Assembly (NCBI GenBank): GCA_905182985.1 | Contig: CAJJDN010000016.1 | Coordinates: 705,861-769,860, forward strand | DNA: 64,000 nt | DNA from: Paramecium sonneborni | Taxonomy: Eukaryota > Ciliophora > Oligohymenophorea > Peniculida > Parameciidae | Direction of reading: 5' to 3' | In this document: positions 49,853 through 60,558 of the stretch, one piece after another | Layout: each line of letters opens with the position of its first letter | How positions within the stretch are numbered: position 1 is the first letter of the stretch | The notes under the pieces: generated by a model | The model's database searches: none | Told to the model about the DNA's origin: nothing | Seen by the model: the letters and a program-made list of their open reading frames with translations, nothing else | Made by a program: the position numbers and the translations under genes

Positions 49853-50838
49853 ATGTTAAATAGAGCATATAATACTCTATTCCATCCATCAGTGTAATGG
49901 TTTAGAATCCTAACTCCAGTAAGTTAAAATATAACAATTTTAGGGTTATAATATTTTTAGATACCCTGCACCAGCATCAGAGAAAATAAATCATATTGAA
50001 CACGATTTCAAAACTCCTTATCGTGACTCTAAATATTATGTAAGACATGATGAACCTGTAATTGATAGAGTAGCAAAAGTAACATTCACTGATCCATTAA
50101 ATGAAACTACAACAGAAAAGTAATTGATAATAATTAAGAATACATTAGATTAGTAAGATTAAAATTACTAACTAAAGAATAAATCAACAATACAGAAGCT
50201 ATATAAACTGCTACTTAACAATATGAATTAAAATATGGATTGCCTTTATCTTAAAGAGGTAAGATATCATTATATATTAATATAGTATATTCTAATCAAG
50301 TTGGAGGTGGAGATGCTCTATAAGACTTTTTCTAAGGTGAAAATATTAGAGAAGTTATGGCTAGCTATGTAAGAGAATAATGGGAAGAAGTTAATGAAAA
50401 TGCTCTCCAAGATTTAAATTGTACTAATTTAGATGATGATTATCATCCCAATTTAAATGAAAAAGTGGGATTTAATCTTTAAGAAAATGATCCAGTTTTT
50501 AGATAACTAATTGTTGATCTACACACTTTAGTTAAAAACATTGGAGTAATTTAATTGTTTTCAATTTTATTATAGGAAAAAACAAAATAAGAAGGTCATC
50601 TAACATTTTTTAGAGGAGATCCCAATTATTGGCATGTATTAGATAATAGTTTCCCTGTTGAATCTATTAGATTGATATAAAATACTTTGGGTGATGAAGT
50701 CTCCTAATTAGGTAAAACATTTATATATATAATATTTTTAATTTAGATCCAAAAGCATTATCAAAATAACATAATAGAGAAGATTATCATATTGAACAAA
50801 AAGTTTAGGTTCCAATAGAAAATAAATATTATTAATGA
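49853..50838 (+). CDS. Unrecognised protein, possibly mitochondrial
   Basis: Five introns (49919-49943, 50120-50148, 50259-50285, 50546-50575, 50712-50746; the last is 35 nt) give 840 nt, 279 aa. The N-terminus MLNRAYNTLFHPSVQWFRIL is hydrophobic-basic, lacks acidic residues and could be a mitochondrial presequence. It is followed by YNIFRYPAPASEKINHIEHD, VRLKLLTKEQINNTEAIQ, SYVREQWEEVNENALQDL and HLTFFRGDPNYWHVL. The composition (short, charged, no domain I know) resembles ciliate-specific subunits of mitochondrial complexes, but I have no family match. Its start is 57 bp from the divergent coiled-coil gene. Confidence 0.6.
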
Positions 50839-50886
50839 AATCATTAAATAAAAAAAATATTTATTCAGTATAATCATTATTTACAA

Positions 50887-51099
50887 TCATTGAATAGCAC
50901 ACGAACAAGAACACTTTTTTTTCTATTCTTAATATTATAATCGCTCAACTAGATAAATATCTTAAATTGGTATTCCTTCTATTTAATCTCTAAATGTGAC
51001 AGCTTTTGCTGATACTCCTTTAAGAATAGGTTGATTATGTTTATCAAATCTTTTAGTTTTTTTTTTGGTTTTTTCTAATACCACACTATCTTGGTTCAT
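50887..51099 (-). CDS. Small protein with CaaX prenylation end (CAIQ)
   Basis: An intronless 70-residue frame: MNQDSVVLEKTKKKTKRFDK, then VSAKAVTFRDQIEGIPIQDI, YLVERLQYQEQ, and a basic/cysteine end KKKCSCSCAIQ. The last four residues fit a CaaX box (X = Gln favours farnesylation), with two upstream cysteines that could be palmitoylated. The lysine-rich N-terminus would also favour membranes. No family known to me. Confidence comes from the clean frame and the purposeful C-terminus. Confidence 0.6.
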
Positions 51100-51209
51100 T
51101 TATTATTTTTATTAAAAATGACTTTATAATATCAATTAGTAAAAATAAATTGAGTTTATTTATATTAATCAGAGTAGAGATAGCATTAACTCTTTAAATT
51201 AGCTAAATG

Positions 51210-52784
51210 TCATCTAACATTAAATTTAATAATTACATTATTATTTTAATCCTTTGTTGTTTTATCAAAGTTAAATTTAACACATTTATAATCTAAAGAG
51301 CAAATATTTTAAATTTCATCTATACTAATTTTTCCACTATGATTTTTATCTATCATTTTAAATGTAACTTATAAATGTTAATTTGTTAAAAGAGATGATT
51401 TATCTACAGCTGCTATTATAAATTCATGAAATTCTAAAAATCCATTTCTATCAAAATCAACCTTTTTAAATAATTCCAAAACTTCTTCATAATTTTAACC
51501 AGGATAGAGTGATCGATATGCATCTTAAAGCTCATTAAAACTTATCTTTTAATCCCTATTTGTATCAAATGTATTAAATATAGTCGCAAAAAATTGTTTC
51601 TATTGTTAATTAAAATGATTCACCATTAATAACAATATACATGCTTGGACATCATTAATATTTTTTATATCTTTCACTTTTCTCATTTATTTGAAACCTT
51701 CCACAGCTTTTTATGAATTATTTATTGATTTAATCCAAGTTGTTTCTAGAGCCTACTCAATTGTTGTTCTTGATTTAAAATTATATTATAGTAATTTTGT
51801 TATAAAATTTTTACAATATTCGCTGTATTTTTCAAAATCAACACAATCTAATTTCATTCCTCCACGTAAGATATTCTTAATTATTTATTAGAATGTTAAT
51901 TAAGTACCATTTTTTTAAGGGTGATAATTCGTTAACAATTAATATCCAATCATACCTATTGCCCAAACATCACCATATTTTTATTTTTATTTTGTCTTAC
52001 AATATTCTGGGGAATAATAATATATTTATTCACCATCCTTATGAAAAGCAGTTTTTGAAAACAAAGGTTCAATATCAACTAATTTTAATATTGGATTTTA
52101 AGATTCATCAGAAAACATAAAAGAATCTAATTACAATTCTCCATGATATAAATGTTAACTATGCAAATATTCAAAAAGAGTAAGCATTTGAAACATAATT
52201 TCTATACACTTCTATTCTGAAACTTAACCATTTTCCTTAATATGATATGATAATGTATTTCCACTACAATAATCTTCAATCAAATAATAACTTTTATGAT
52301 CACTGTAGATTTCATAAATTTCAGGTAAATTTATATGTTCCTTTTTCAAAATAAAATTATACCAATTTTTTTTTCTAGACATATTCTACAATGGCTGGTT
52401 TTGTAAGACAATCCCAAGTAATTTGTCTAATGTATCTTACTGATTGTGTAAGATTATGACTTACAATACAGTAATTTATAAGTGGATCTAAGATTATCTA
52501 TATCTCTTACTTTAACATCCTTTAAATCTAGAATCAATTAGTGTATAATTTTTAAAAACACTACCTTCTTATTCATTTATTTTCAAATCTAAATGACTAC
52601 CTAATTAATCTCTTTCACAATTAGATCCCTATAAATTAAAGCTGTATTTGCTTGTATTTAGATTGTTTTCCTAAGTTTTTATTCTCAATTCTGCTGTTTA
52701 TTTTTTGCTTTGATTAATTTTCTTTTTTAAAGAATCCTTAAAGGATGTACCTGTTTTACCATCATTTGAAAACAAACAACCCAT
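51210..52784 (-). CDS. CDPK-like pseudokinase with EF-hands (1)
   Basis: Introns 52341-52362 and 52488-52510; spliced 1530 nt, 509 aa. MGCLFSNDGK gives an N-myristoyl/palmitoyl anchor. The kinase-like domain has LEHINLPEIYEIYSDH and YLIEDYCSGNTLSYHI, but the catalytic loop is LYHGELQLDSF (Asp and Lys of HRDLK lost) and DFG is DIE; IYYSPEYC and YGDVWAIGMIGYQLL keep the fold. The C-terminus has EF-hands DTNRDQKISFNE, DFDRNGFLEFHE and DKNHSGKISIDE, the last two canonical. It is probably a Ca2+-responsive membrane-bound regulator without normal phosphotransfer. It is tandem with a related gene directly behind it (88 bp between stop and start). Confidence 0.8.
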
Positions 52785-52872
52785 CGAAACTTTATATATT
52801 TTTATTATAAAAATTATAAAGAGAAAATATGATTTATAATTAAAAGATTTCGTTTTATTAAAAAGGTTTAAA

Positions 52873-54459
52873 TCATAATAATTCTAACATAAATTCCTTA
52901 AATGATTTTAAATCTAACGTAACCTAAGAATACTTAAATATTTTACCTTTCCATTTTTTTAAAGAGGTAATTTAGGAAGGTTTTCTGATATTATTTCATT
53001 TGGAATTTAAAGAGCACAAGACAATTCTTATTCAGTTAGTTTTCCATTTCGACTAATATTAAAAGTTTAAAAGGTCAATAATAGATTTTAGGTTGTCAAA
53101 AGAGCTTTACGATCTGTGACCGCTATCAAGAATTCATTAAAATCAATATCACCATTTCCATCAGTGTCGATCTTTTCAAAGATTTATTTGATTTCTTCAT
53201 CTGAATTCCCTAAAGCTTTGTAAGCAATCATCATCTCCTCAATATTAACTTTGCCATCCTTATTCAAATCAAATTCATTAAATGTATTAATTAATTATGA
53301 GAAAGCTTAATTAAAAAATACATTTATCATGTAAATCATGATATGAAACTAAAGTTTATTAACTTATTTAAATTTAGAAAGTTTATTTATGGCTTCTTTT
53401 TAATTAAATTTCTTTGGTATCAAATTTTCAATAATCCATTAATCATTAATAGCTTATGAGATTGTTGGACGTTGAGTTGATAATCTTGTTAACATTTTTT
53501 TTATAAAACTTTTCCCTTGATTTGAAATATTATCAAAGTTTTTTGATTCATATATTATTGCTCCTTTCATTATCTGATTTTATATGGATTCTATAGTTTC
53601 ACACTTCGAATAAGGATATCCACTATTTAATATAAAATAACTTAATATTCCACAGGCCCAAATATCACCCTCTTTTGAAAACCTCTCATCCTAAGAAAAA
53701 GTTAGGAGTTCAGGAGGAATGAAAATTATTGAATTAGGATTAAGTTCTGGCTTTAAAAAGATTTCCTTATAGTCAATTAACTTTAGTTTAGTAAAATTAT
53801 TTTCTAAAGAAAAATAGAATGATTTTTGAGTTATTCTTCCATGTATTATGTTATTTTAATGTAAATATTATATAGCCTATAATATTTGGAGAATAAGTTC
53901 AGCAGCTTCACCTTCTTAAATCTACAAGCTAGGTTTGATGTAATCGCATAATGGAATACCTAAAACCTATTCTTACACTATTATATGATAATCTTTATCT
54001 GAAGAATAATATTCATAAACCTTTATTATATTGGGATGATTCTATTATAATATAAAAATGGTACAAAATTTTATTTTAAGAAATTCTCAATCCAAGAATC
54101 GTTTTCTGGTGATCTCTTAATAAACTGAGCATGTCTTATTTGAGCATTAATATTGTGTTAGATTGTTAAAATCTGATCTTCTCCAGCTATATACAGGTTA
54201 TTTTTAAACATGTACCTTTAATAGGTTTGAATTAATTTAAGATAGTATAGACTTTATTAAAGTTTTGGGTTGAGATTAAGACACTAAAGATTTGTTCTTT
54301 CTATACTATTTAATCTGGTTTAACTGTTTGTTAACTTTCAAAGGTATAGTTTTTAACAGTGGCTTTGAGGAAAGTTTTGGTTTAGAGTAATTTCTTTTTA
54401 TTTTCCAGTCTCTTTTATTATTCCTTTATGAGTTTAGATTTGATATGGCAAGCACCCAT
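52873..54459 (-). CDS. CDPK-like pseudokinase with EF-hands (2)
   Basis: Introns 52924-52946, 54042-54064 and 54187-54215; spliced 1512 nt, 503 aa. N-terminus MGACHIKSKL (lipid anchor). The kinase-like domain begins near QILTIQHNINAQIRHAQFI, where the beta-3 lysine is missing; then NHPNIIKVYEYYSSDKDYHI, catalytic loop IIHGRITQKSFYF (HRDLKxxN lost), metal loop IDYKEI in place of DFG, IPPELL for APE, GDIWACGILSYFIL. Two good EF-hands (DLNKDGKVNIEE, DTDGNGDIDFNE) and a degenerate one (NISRNGKLTEQE). Same architecture as its neighbour, so a tandem duplication that has since diverged is likely. Catalysis not expected. Confidence 0.8.
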
Positions 54460-54908
54460 TTTAAATCAAATTTATTAATTAAATCAAATCAAGTAAATAA
54501 AATACTTTTATACCTATTTTACCCTTTCAGATATGTTAACATTGATCCATTTTTTATTATATAGCTCCTTCAATAAAATTTTCTATTGAATTTAAAAATT
54601 AACAATTATTTAAACAGCTGCCCAGATCATCCGCTTTCATATTTACTTAAATTCAAGTCGGTGAAGGTATTTGAACTTCAAAATCAAGAAATATATTTTT
54701 CCCATTTTTTCATAGTTCCAGTACCCCCATAATTAATTTATAAAATAATCCGTCATTGTTATTATCATTTATGTTATAATAAACAAATTTTGCAATCTTA
54801 ATATATTTTAAAGTTTATATAAAAGATCTTTAGAAAATAAATAAATTTAATATCATAAGATATATTGAACATTATAGACAAATATTAAACACATAATAAA
54901 TAAATTTA
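54460..54908. other. Interval with a lone EF-hand-like remnant
   Basis: About 450 bp between a CDPK-like start and the PDI stop. On the minus strand around 54,710-54,830 a short frame contains INDNNNDGLFYKLIM, reminiscent of an EF-hand loop, then stops at TGA. It may be a fragment of a third CDPK-like gene or chance. Nothing else is supported. Confidence 0.3.
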
Positions 54909-56104
54909 TCATAAGTCTTATTTTTATTAATTCTAAGGGAGTCCTAAGAAGGATTAAGTGAAATTAATGATTCCATCTTTTGTAATTTCGCTAAGTAAAT
55001 TAAAAGTCTCAGATATAGGATTAAATGCTACAATTTATGGAAGATAATCTTTAAAATTAAATTTCATTTTTACCATTTTAGATTCCAAAATATTACATCA
55101 ACCTTAAACCATATTTATTATCTGTATTAGCAATACAAATAAGAATCTGATCTTTAATTTTTGATAAGGCTAATCTTAGTTATTTTTCTGCTTGGTTTGT
55201 TAATGAATTTTACAATAAGAAAAGTGTTGGTTAATTTCCTTTAAATATTCTTTTAGCTGTCTAATAATTTAAATTGTTAGTTTTTACTTAAATATCAAAG
55301 TTCATTAAAACTGGATAAGAATGTTTTTTGATAAATTATTCTATATAAGAAATCTCAAAATTATCTGTAATAGCAGCTTTTCTTTCATCATATGGTTTAT
55401 AAATAACAATGCTAGGTACTTAAGCTCTCATTTCATTAGCATAATTTTAATTAAATGTATGCATAGCTTGAATATGTTTATTCTTTCTAAAAAATATAAT
55501 CTTAGTAATTACTGTGAGAATTAAAAATATTACATGAACTCATATGATTCTTTTTATTCTCCAAAGAATACCATTACTAAAATAGGAGATTCTGAGATTT
55601 TTTTTAATTAATCTAATGATTTGGCTTCTACAGAACCTTTATCTAAACAAATATTCAATGATAGTTAGAATTACTTGTTTTTTTTCTCATCCAATCAACT
55701 ATTGCTTTTTCTGTTCTATCTCCTTAATATTCAATTAGTAATTAACCATCTCCAAATAATTTTAATGTTGGGAATCCATTAACTTAAAATCTTCTACATA
55801 AATGTTCATATTAAGGACAATTGATCTTAAACTTACAATTTTAATATTACTTTTGCAAATTAAACATTTTGATTTCTAACTTATCTTGCAGCAGAAGCAA
55901 ATACTGGAGCTAAATGATGGCTATATTTATTAATCATTTATACCAATGTCCACACCAATGTGCATAGAAATCCACTAATACAAATTCATATTTTTTCAGA
56001 ACATATTCGAAATTTTAATCGTTCAATATTAAAACTCCATTCTCCTCTGGCACTTATTATCCTAGGACTAAAGAGAAAAAAAGAAGTGTTAGTAAGTATT
56101 ACAT
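54909..56104 (-). CDS. Protein disulfide isomerase (one thioredoxin a domain)
   Basis: Six short introns, including one that splits the active site, give 1038 nt, 345 aa. Signal peptide MQYLLTLLFFSLVLG. The a domain follows: VLILNDQNFEYVLKKYEFVL, VDFYAHWCGHCHHLAPVF with the redox site WCGHC, INCPQYEHLCRRF and VNGFPTLKLFGDGQ with the cis-proline. The remaining ~230 residues look like PDI b-type thioredoxin folds without CxxC (VPSIVIYKPYDERKA, QPTLFLL). The protein ends QKQDL; KQDL is a plausible ER-retention variant of KDEL. It probably catalyses disulfide formation in the ER, shorter than classical two-site PDI (about 490-500 aa). Ciliate secretory cargo such as trichocyst proteins would be natural clients, but that is inference. 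Confidence 0.87.
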
Positions 56105-56811
56105 TAGAAAATTCTAGATTATTAAATTTAATGATGTGTATAATTAGAATTTTCATATATAATTCATAGATTATAATAAGCAATTCAATGAAATATTAAA
56201 AATATAATTTACCTTTCAAATTCTTATTTCTATTTAAAGTTGTATAAAATATTAGTATAAATTTTGCAACTTAAAATTTTATTTAGTAATCAATAAAATT
56301 AAATTTAACAGAACAAAAACATTTTTTCTCATTTAATATTTTAAAATAATTCTTAATATTTGATAAACATAATATTTTGAATATAAGAATAAATATATAA
56401 AATATAATTTTACGATAAAAGTAGGATACTTAAAAAATAAATAAGTATTAAATGAAGTTGGAAGGGTTTTGATAAATTTAAGAAATAATTTGTTTAGTAA
56501 GTATTTGAACAAAAGGTGAAGTAATAATGAGTTGAGAGAGTATTATTAGATAATATAAAAGTATTAATGGGAGGATAATAAAATAGTTATAAATATATTG
56601 ATTAATTAATTAAGATAAAAAAATATGCTAGTTGCAAAAAATTCTTTTCGTTAATTCACTTTTTTTATATCATTTTAAATATTTAATATTGTGATACTAG
56701 AAATTAATGTATATTTTAAGAAAAACGAAATATTTGGTAAAAACGAATATATTTGTGTAGTTCTATGGTTCAAATGGAGATATTGAATGATTAATTAAAT
56801 TAATATTATTA
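56105..56811. other. Intergenic region upstream of the trichocyst matrix gene
   Basis: About 700 bp, A+T-rich, between divergent PDI and trichocyst matrix protein starts. Overlapping short frames on both strands near 55,960-56,180 are shadows of the PDI 5' end. No RNA gene or further ORF supported. Confidence 0.45.
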
Positions 56812-57998
56812 ATGAAGACAATGATTTTAGCATTAGCACTTATTGTGTTAGCTTCATCAACATAAGCTGATGTTTTAGCTACAATTAAAAAGATAGACTA
56901 ATCACCTTTTGGAAGAACATTGTTTGATACAATTTGGTTAGAACTCTAAACAGGAGATCCATTAGATAGATTATTATCAACATTAACAGACTTAGAAGAT
57001 AGATATGTAGCTGAATAGAAAGAAGATGATGCTAAAAATTAAGAGTACTAAGGTGCATGCACAGTTGTATGAATTTTAATTTAAATTTTAAGGATATCTC
57101 TGCTTTCGATAAAGATTTGGCTGAATCAAACAGAAAGAAGATTGAACTTGAAGCAAGATTAGAAGGATAATTATATCCATAAAGATCCATCTTAGAAGGA
57201 TTAGTAGCTTAAAAGACTGCTGAAGTAAAAGGATATTAATAAGATTTAAATGAACTTGATGCTTAAAGAGCTGAAGAACATGAAGATTTTGAAGAAAAAG
57301 TCTTAGAACATTAAGAAGCAACAGCAATCATTGCTGAAGCAAGAAGACTCTTTGCTGATAACATTGAACATGAATCTTTTGTTTAAAAAGGAAAGACAAC
57401 AAAATAAGCTCATAGATTCACTAAAGAAGTTGCTAGTATGATCTAAAAGCATTTCACTACATCAGCCAAGAAGACAGCTAAATTCTAACATAGAAAGGGA
57501 TATAGCAAATTATTCAAAGCATTTGCTACAATTGCTTCAAAAGTTGAATAATTAGCTGATGCTGGTGCTGTTTAAAAAATCATTAATTTAGCTGATGAAT
57601 TATTAGCTAAAATTGCTGATTCATTATCTTTATTAAGATTTGCTGAAGATAAGAGAGTTGAAGCTTATAAGAAATCAAGAAACTTTGTAGTTATTGCATT
57701 GAATGTTGCTGGAACTGCTCTTGCTAATGCCATTTCTGACTTAGCTTCTTTGAATGATATTATTGCTTAAGTTGAAGCTTCACTTGAAACTACTGAATAA
57801 AGAATTGAAAATGTTTCAGCTGATAGACATGATAGATTCACCTAATGTGAAGAAGCTGTTTAAGATTATTAAGATGCTAGATCTGCTAGAAGCTCAGATA
57901 GAGATGTTGTTTCATAAACTATCGGATTAGTCAATAAGGAATTAAGAACCTTAAGAGAATAATTGGCTTTAAGATAATCAGCTGGAGAAGAAATCTGA
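56812..57998 (+). CDS. Trichocyst matrix protein (TMP)
   Basis: One 29-nt intron (57064-57092, starts GTT, ends AAG); spliced 1158 nt, 385 aa. Signal peptide MKTMILALALIVLASSTQA. The mature region shows the TMP pattern: IDQSPFGRTLFDTIWLELQ, GDPLDRLLSTLTDLEDRY, QNKDSA-like helices, FTKEVASMIQKHFTTSAKK and a repeated coiled-coil build with Ala/Gln/Glu-rich heptads. The end is QLALRQSAGEEI. Trichocyst matrix proteins are secreted into dense-core vesicles, proteolytically matured into two-chain crystals and expand on exocytosis. Codon use is biased to a few frequent codons, consistent with strong expression. Length fits the ~380-residue precursors. Subfamily (T1, T2, T4) not assigned. Confidence 0.93.
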
Positions 57999-58100
57999 TA
58001 TTTATGAGTTATTCAAAATTTACAAATAATAATCCCATATTCATTTTATTATTCAATTTTATAAGTTAAAAATTAATTAATTATCAATCGATTTTTTTTT

Positions 58101-59546
58101 ATGCAATAACTTGACAATCAAGAAATATTGATGAAGCTTAAGTCTTCTAAATAATTCTGGGATATTAAAAAAAAAGTATTTAATCATCTATCTAGATTAA
58201 ATAAGGATTTAATGAATAACAAAAAATTGGAGTCAATGATATTCAAAAATTCGCTTAAAGTTGTGAAGTTGAAGATTAGTTAATTAAATTAATTTCTCAT
58301 ATTCTTAAAAAATCTAAAAAAAGAGAAACTATTAAAGAAGATTAAATTGAATTTCTAAATACATCAAAAGTCAAATGGACAGAGTTGTTATTTAAAAATT
58401 TAGATATTGTTCATCAAAAAACAAAAAATTAGGAGGAAGATGATACTAATACTGATTCAAAATTGTATATTTATGATGAGAAAAATCTATTGGCTTTTTT
58501 ATAAACTCTTAAATAATAATAATCTAGTTCTCTATATTAAAATGTACAATTTTAATCGAATAAACTTCTAAATATTAATATACCTCTAAAATCATCATAA
58601 TCTATATTAGATAAATATTAATACTTATTACTCTAAGAAGAATTACAAGATGAAAAAATTAACAAAATTAGAAAGTAAATTGAAAATGAACATTTAGACA
58701 TTGAATTAGAAAAAATAGCATAAAATTTTGTTCCTAATGGAGAAAGATGTCTTCTCTACTTAAAATATTTTGAATTTGATCATTAAGAAACTGTTATACA
58801 GTAAAACTTTGCAAAACTATAAAAAGAATGTTTAATTTAATTGTTTTATGATGAATTACTTGAAATAGATGGACATGAAATATCTGAAGATACTTTTTAT
58901 TTTGTATTTTAAGAGTAAATTCTGACATGTTTAAAATGTTTTATTAGAGATAAAACAATAAAAGAAAATATAAGAGTAATAAAATTTAAAAAATTACTAG
59001 ATTCAATTTTAAAATGGACTAAAAAAAGAAAATACTGAATTTCAATTACCAGTTACAGGTTTTTTTCCTTTTAAAAATATTTCTAAATATGTTGCACCAT
59101 TATGCTATCTCTCAACAAAAATACATATAATCTATGCATTATTTAAAGAATTTTTTTGTAGATATTTTTGCTTTTTGCATTCTATTTCTTCAGAAAGTAA
59201 TTCAATTTTATCTTTGTGTATGTAAATAGAAGAAATTGTTAGTACTCGATCTCCAAAATTATTTCATCATTTAAAGGTTATTGGATGTGATACATTGAAA
59301 TTGATTATACATTAATTGGTTTATTGTTTTATAGGAGATATGGATCCTCCCCATATTTTAAGCATTTATGATTAAATTATAGGACATGATAGTTTAGAAA
59401 TATTAGTTATTTTGTGTGTAGGTTTTCTAAATAAATATAAACCAAAGTTATTGTTAGCTAAGAATGGTGAGAATATTTAATAAATTTTTTCAGAATTAAG
59501 AGAAGATAAGTTTTAAGAATTAGTGCAATTTGCATATAAATAATGA
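58101..59546 (+). CDS. TBC-domain protein (putative Rab GTPase-activating protein, TBC1D19-like)
   Basis: Two introns (58176-58195, only 20 nt, and 58976-59000) give 1401 nt, 466 aa. The N-terminal half is helical and Gln-rich (QGFNEQQKIGVNDIQKFAQ; LLLQEELQDEKINKIRKQIE). The C-terminal half resembles a TBC domain: KNISKYVAPLCYLSTKIHII, FCRYFCFLHSISSESNSILS, SPKLFHHLKVIGCDTLKLII, HQLVYCFIGDMDPPHILSIY, DQIIGHDSLEILVILCVGFL. TBC proteins stimulate GTP hydrolysis by Rabs. The usual arginine finger (IxxDxxR) and Gln finger are not evident, so catalysis is uncertain. The last residues are QFAYKQ. Similarity to TBC1D19 is an impression from the tail. Confidence 0.6.
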
Positions 59547-59603
59547 ATTCTATATCACTAATCTAGTTTATTTTATTTTAAAAATAGTTAAATAATCAAA
59601 TGA

Positions 59604-60550
59604 TCATTTCGAAGATTTCTTTAAGCCTCCTTATAAAATTTAAATAGCTTTCTAAATTTCTTCATCCTAATGTTGTGCTAATTCAGTAAGAGAATTCACC
59701 TAAGGTTTTTGATTGATTTTCATTTGTTTTGACTATTCCTCAACAGTGAATACTAAAAGAGTAATAAAAATTAGGTACCTGATTTATGATTTCTTTAGTA
59801 TAATTGTTAGACCGTTTTTTTTTAAGCTTGGAAAGGTTATTCATCTCTTAATTATGAAATCTACATTTATTGTTATAACGAATCTATTTATTAATTTTAT
59901 GGTAAAAATGCTAATCTTATGTCTTATTTTAAACAATTAGGTTTGATAGGTTAATCTCCCCTATTATGATATTAGTCATATAATTAATCTTATGTTTGTA
60001 ATTTTTGATTTTATTGTTGAATTTATGGATTGAAATTATTGAAAGAGTTAATTTATTATATTTATATATCACTAGAAGGATTATTTTAGAGTTATTCTTA
60101 AGATTTTTTCTTTTTATGATTCAACTAATCTTTGATCGCTTAAGGTTTTTATATGATTTTACCAACCTCTGAACATAAACGATTTATTTCGCTAGCAAAG
60201 TGATGAACTGATCCAACAGTATTAATTTCTTTAGTTTAATCTTATTTTAAAGAATCTTAATGATCAAGAATCTTTGCTGGATCTCCATAGATTGTTTTTG
60301 GTGGATCTAAGCCTCTCTTTGTATAATACTCTAATGGATTTCTTCTTAAAGTTTAAGTTTAGGATTGAGTTTCCATTTCGTTAAATATTGTTGAATATGA
60401 AGAAAAGGTTTGATATTTAGCAAAATGATTAAGGTCTTCAGCCATTTATTTTAATTAAATTAATGAACTAAGATCATGTGAGTTAACATACTTAGAGCCA
60501 TACTCCTCATAATCAGGAACCTAACCCTTAGTTGTCAAGTAATTAATCAT
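59604..60550 (-). CDS. Gln-rich protein of unknown function
   Basis: Spliced 921 nt, 306 aa, one 26-nt intron near 59,734-59,759. It starts MINYLTTKGQVPDYEEYGSK and continues SSLIQLKQMAEDLNHFAKYQ, RRNPLEYYTKRGLDPPKTIY, GSVHHFASEINRLCSEVGKI, then an extended Gln/Asn-rich central region and an end ILQGGLKKSSK. No domain recognised. An internal ATG (MAEDLNHF, at about 60,442) would give a 270-residue product. The upstream start is supported by protein-like sequence between the two, yet it leaves only 8 bp to the divergent K+ channel start. Confidence 0.6.
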
Positions 60551-60558
60551 TGCATATC

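Noticed and set aside
57088..57327. 79-codon minus-strand ORF rich in leucine
   Set aside because: Antisense shadow of the trichocyst matrix protein gene.
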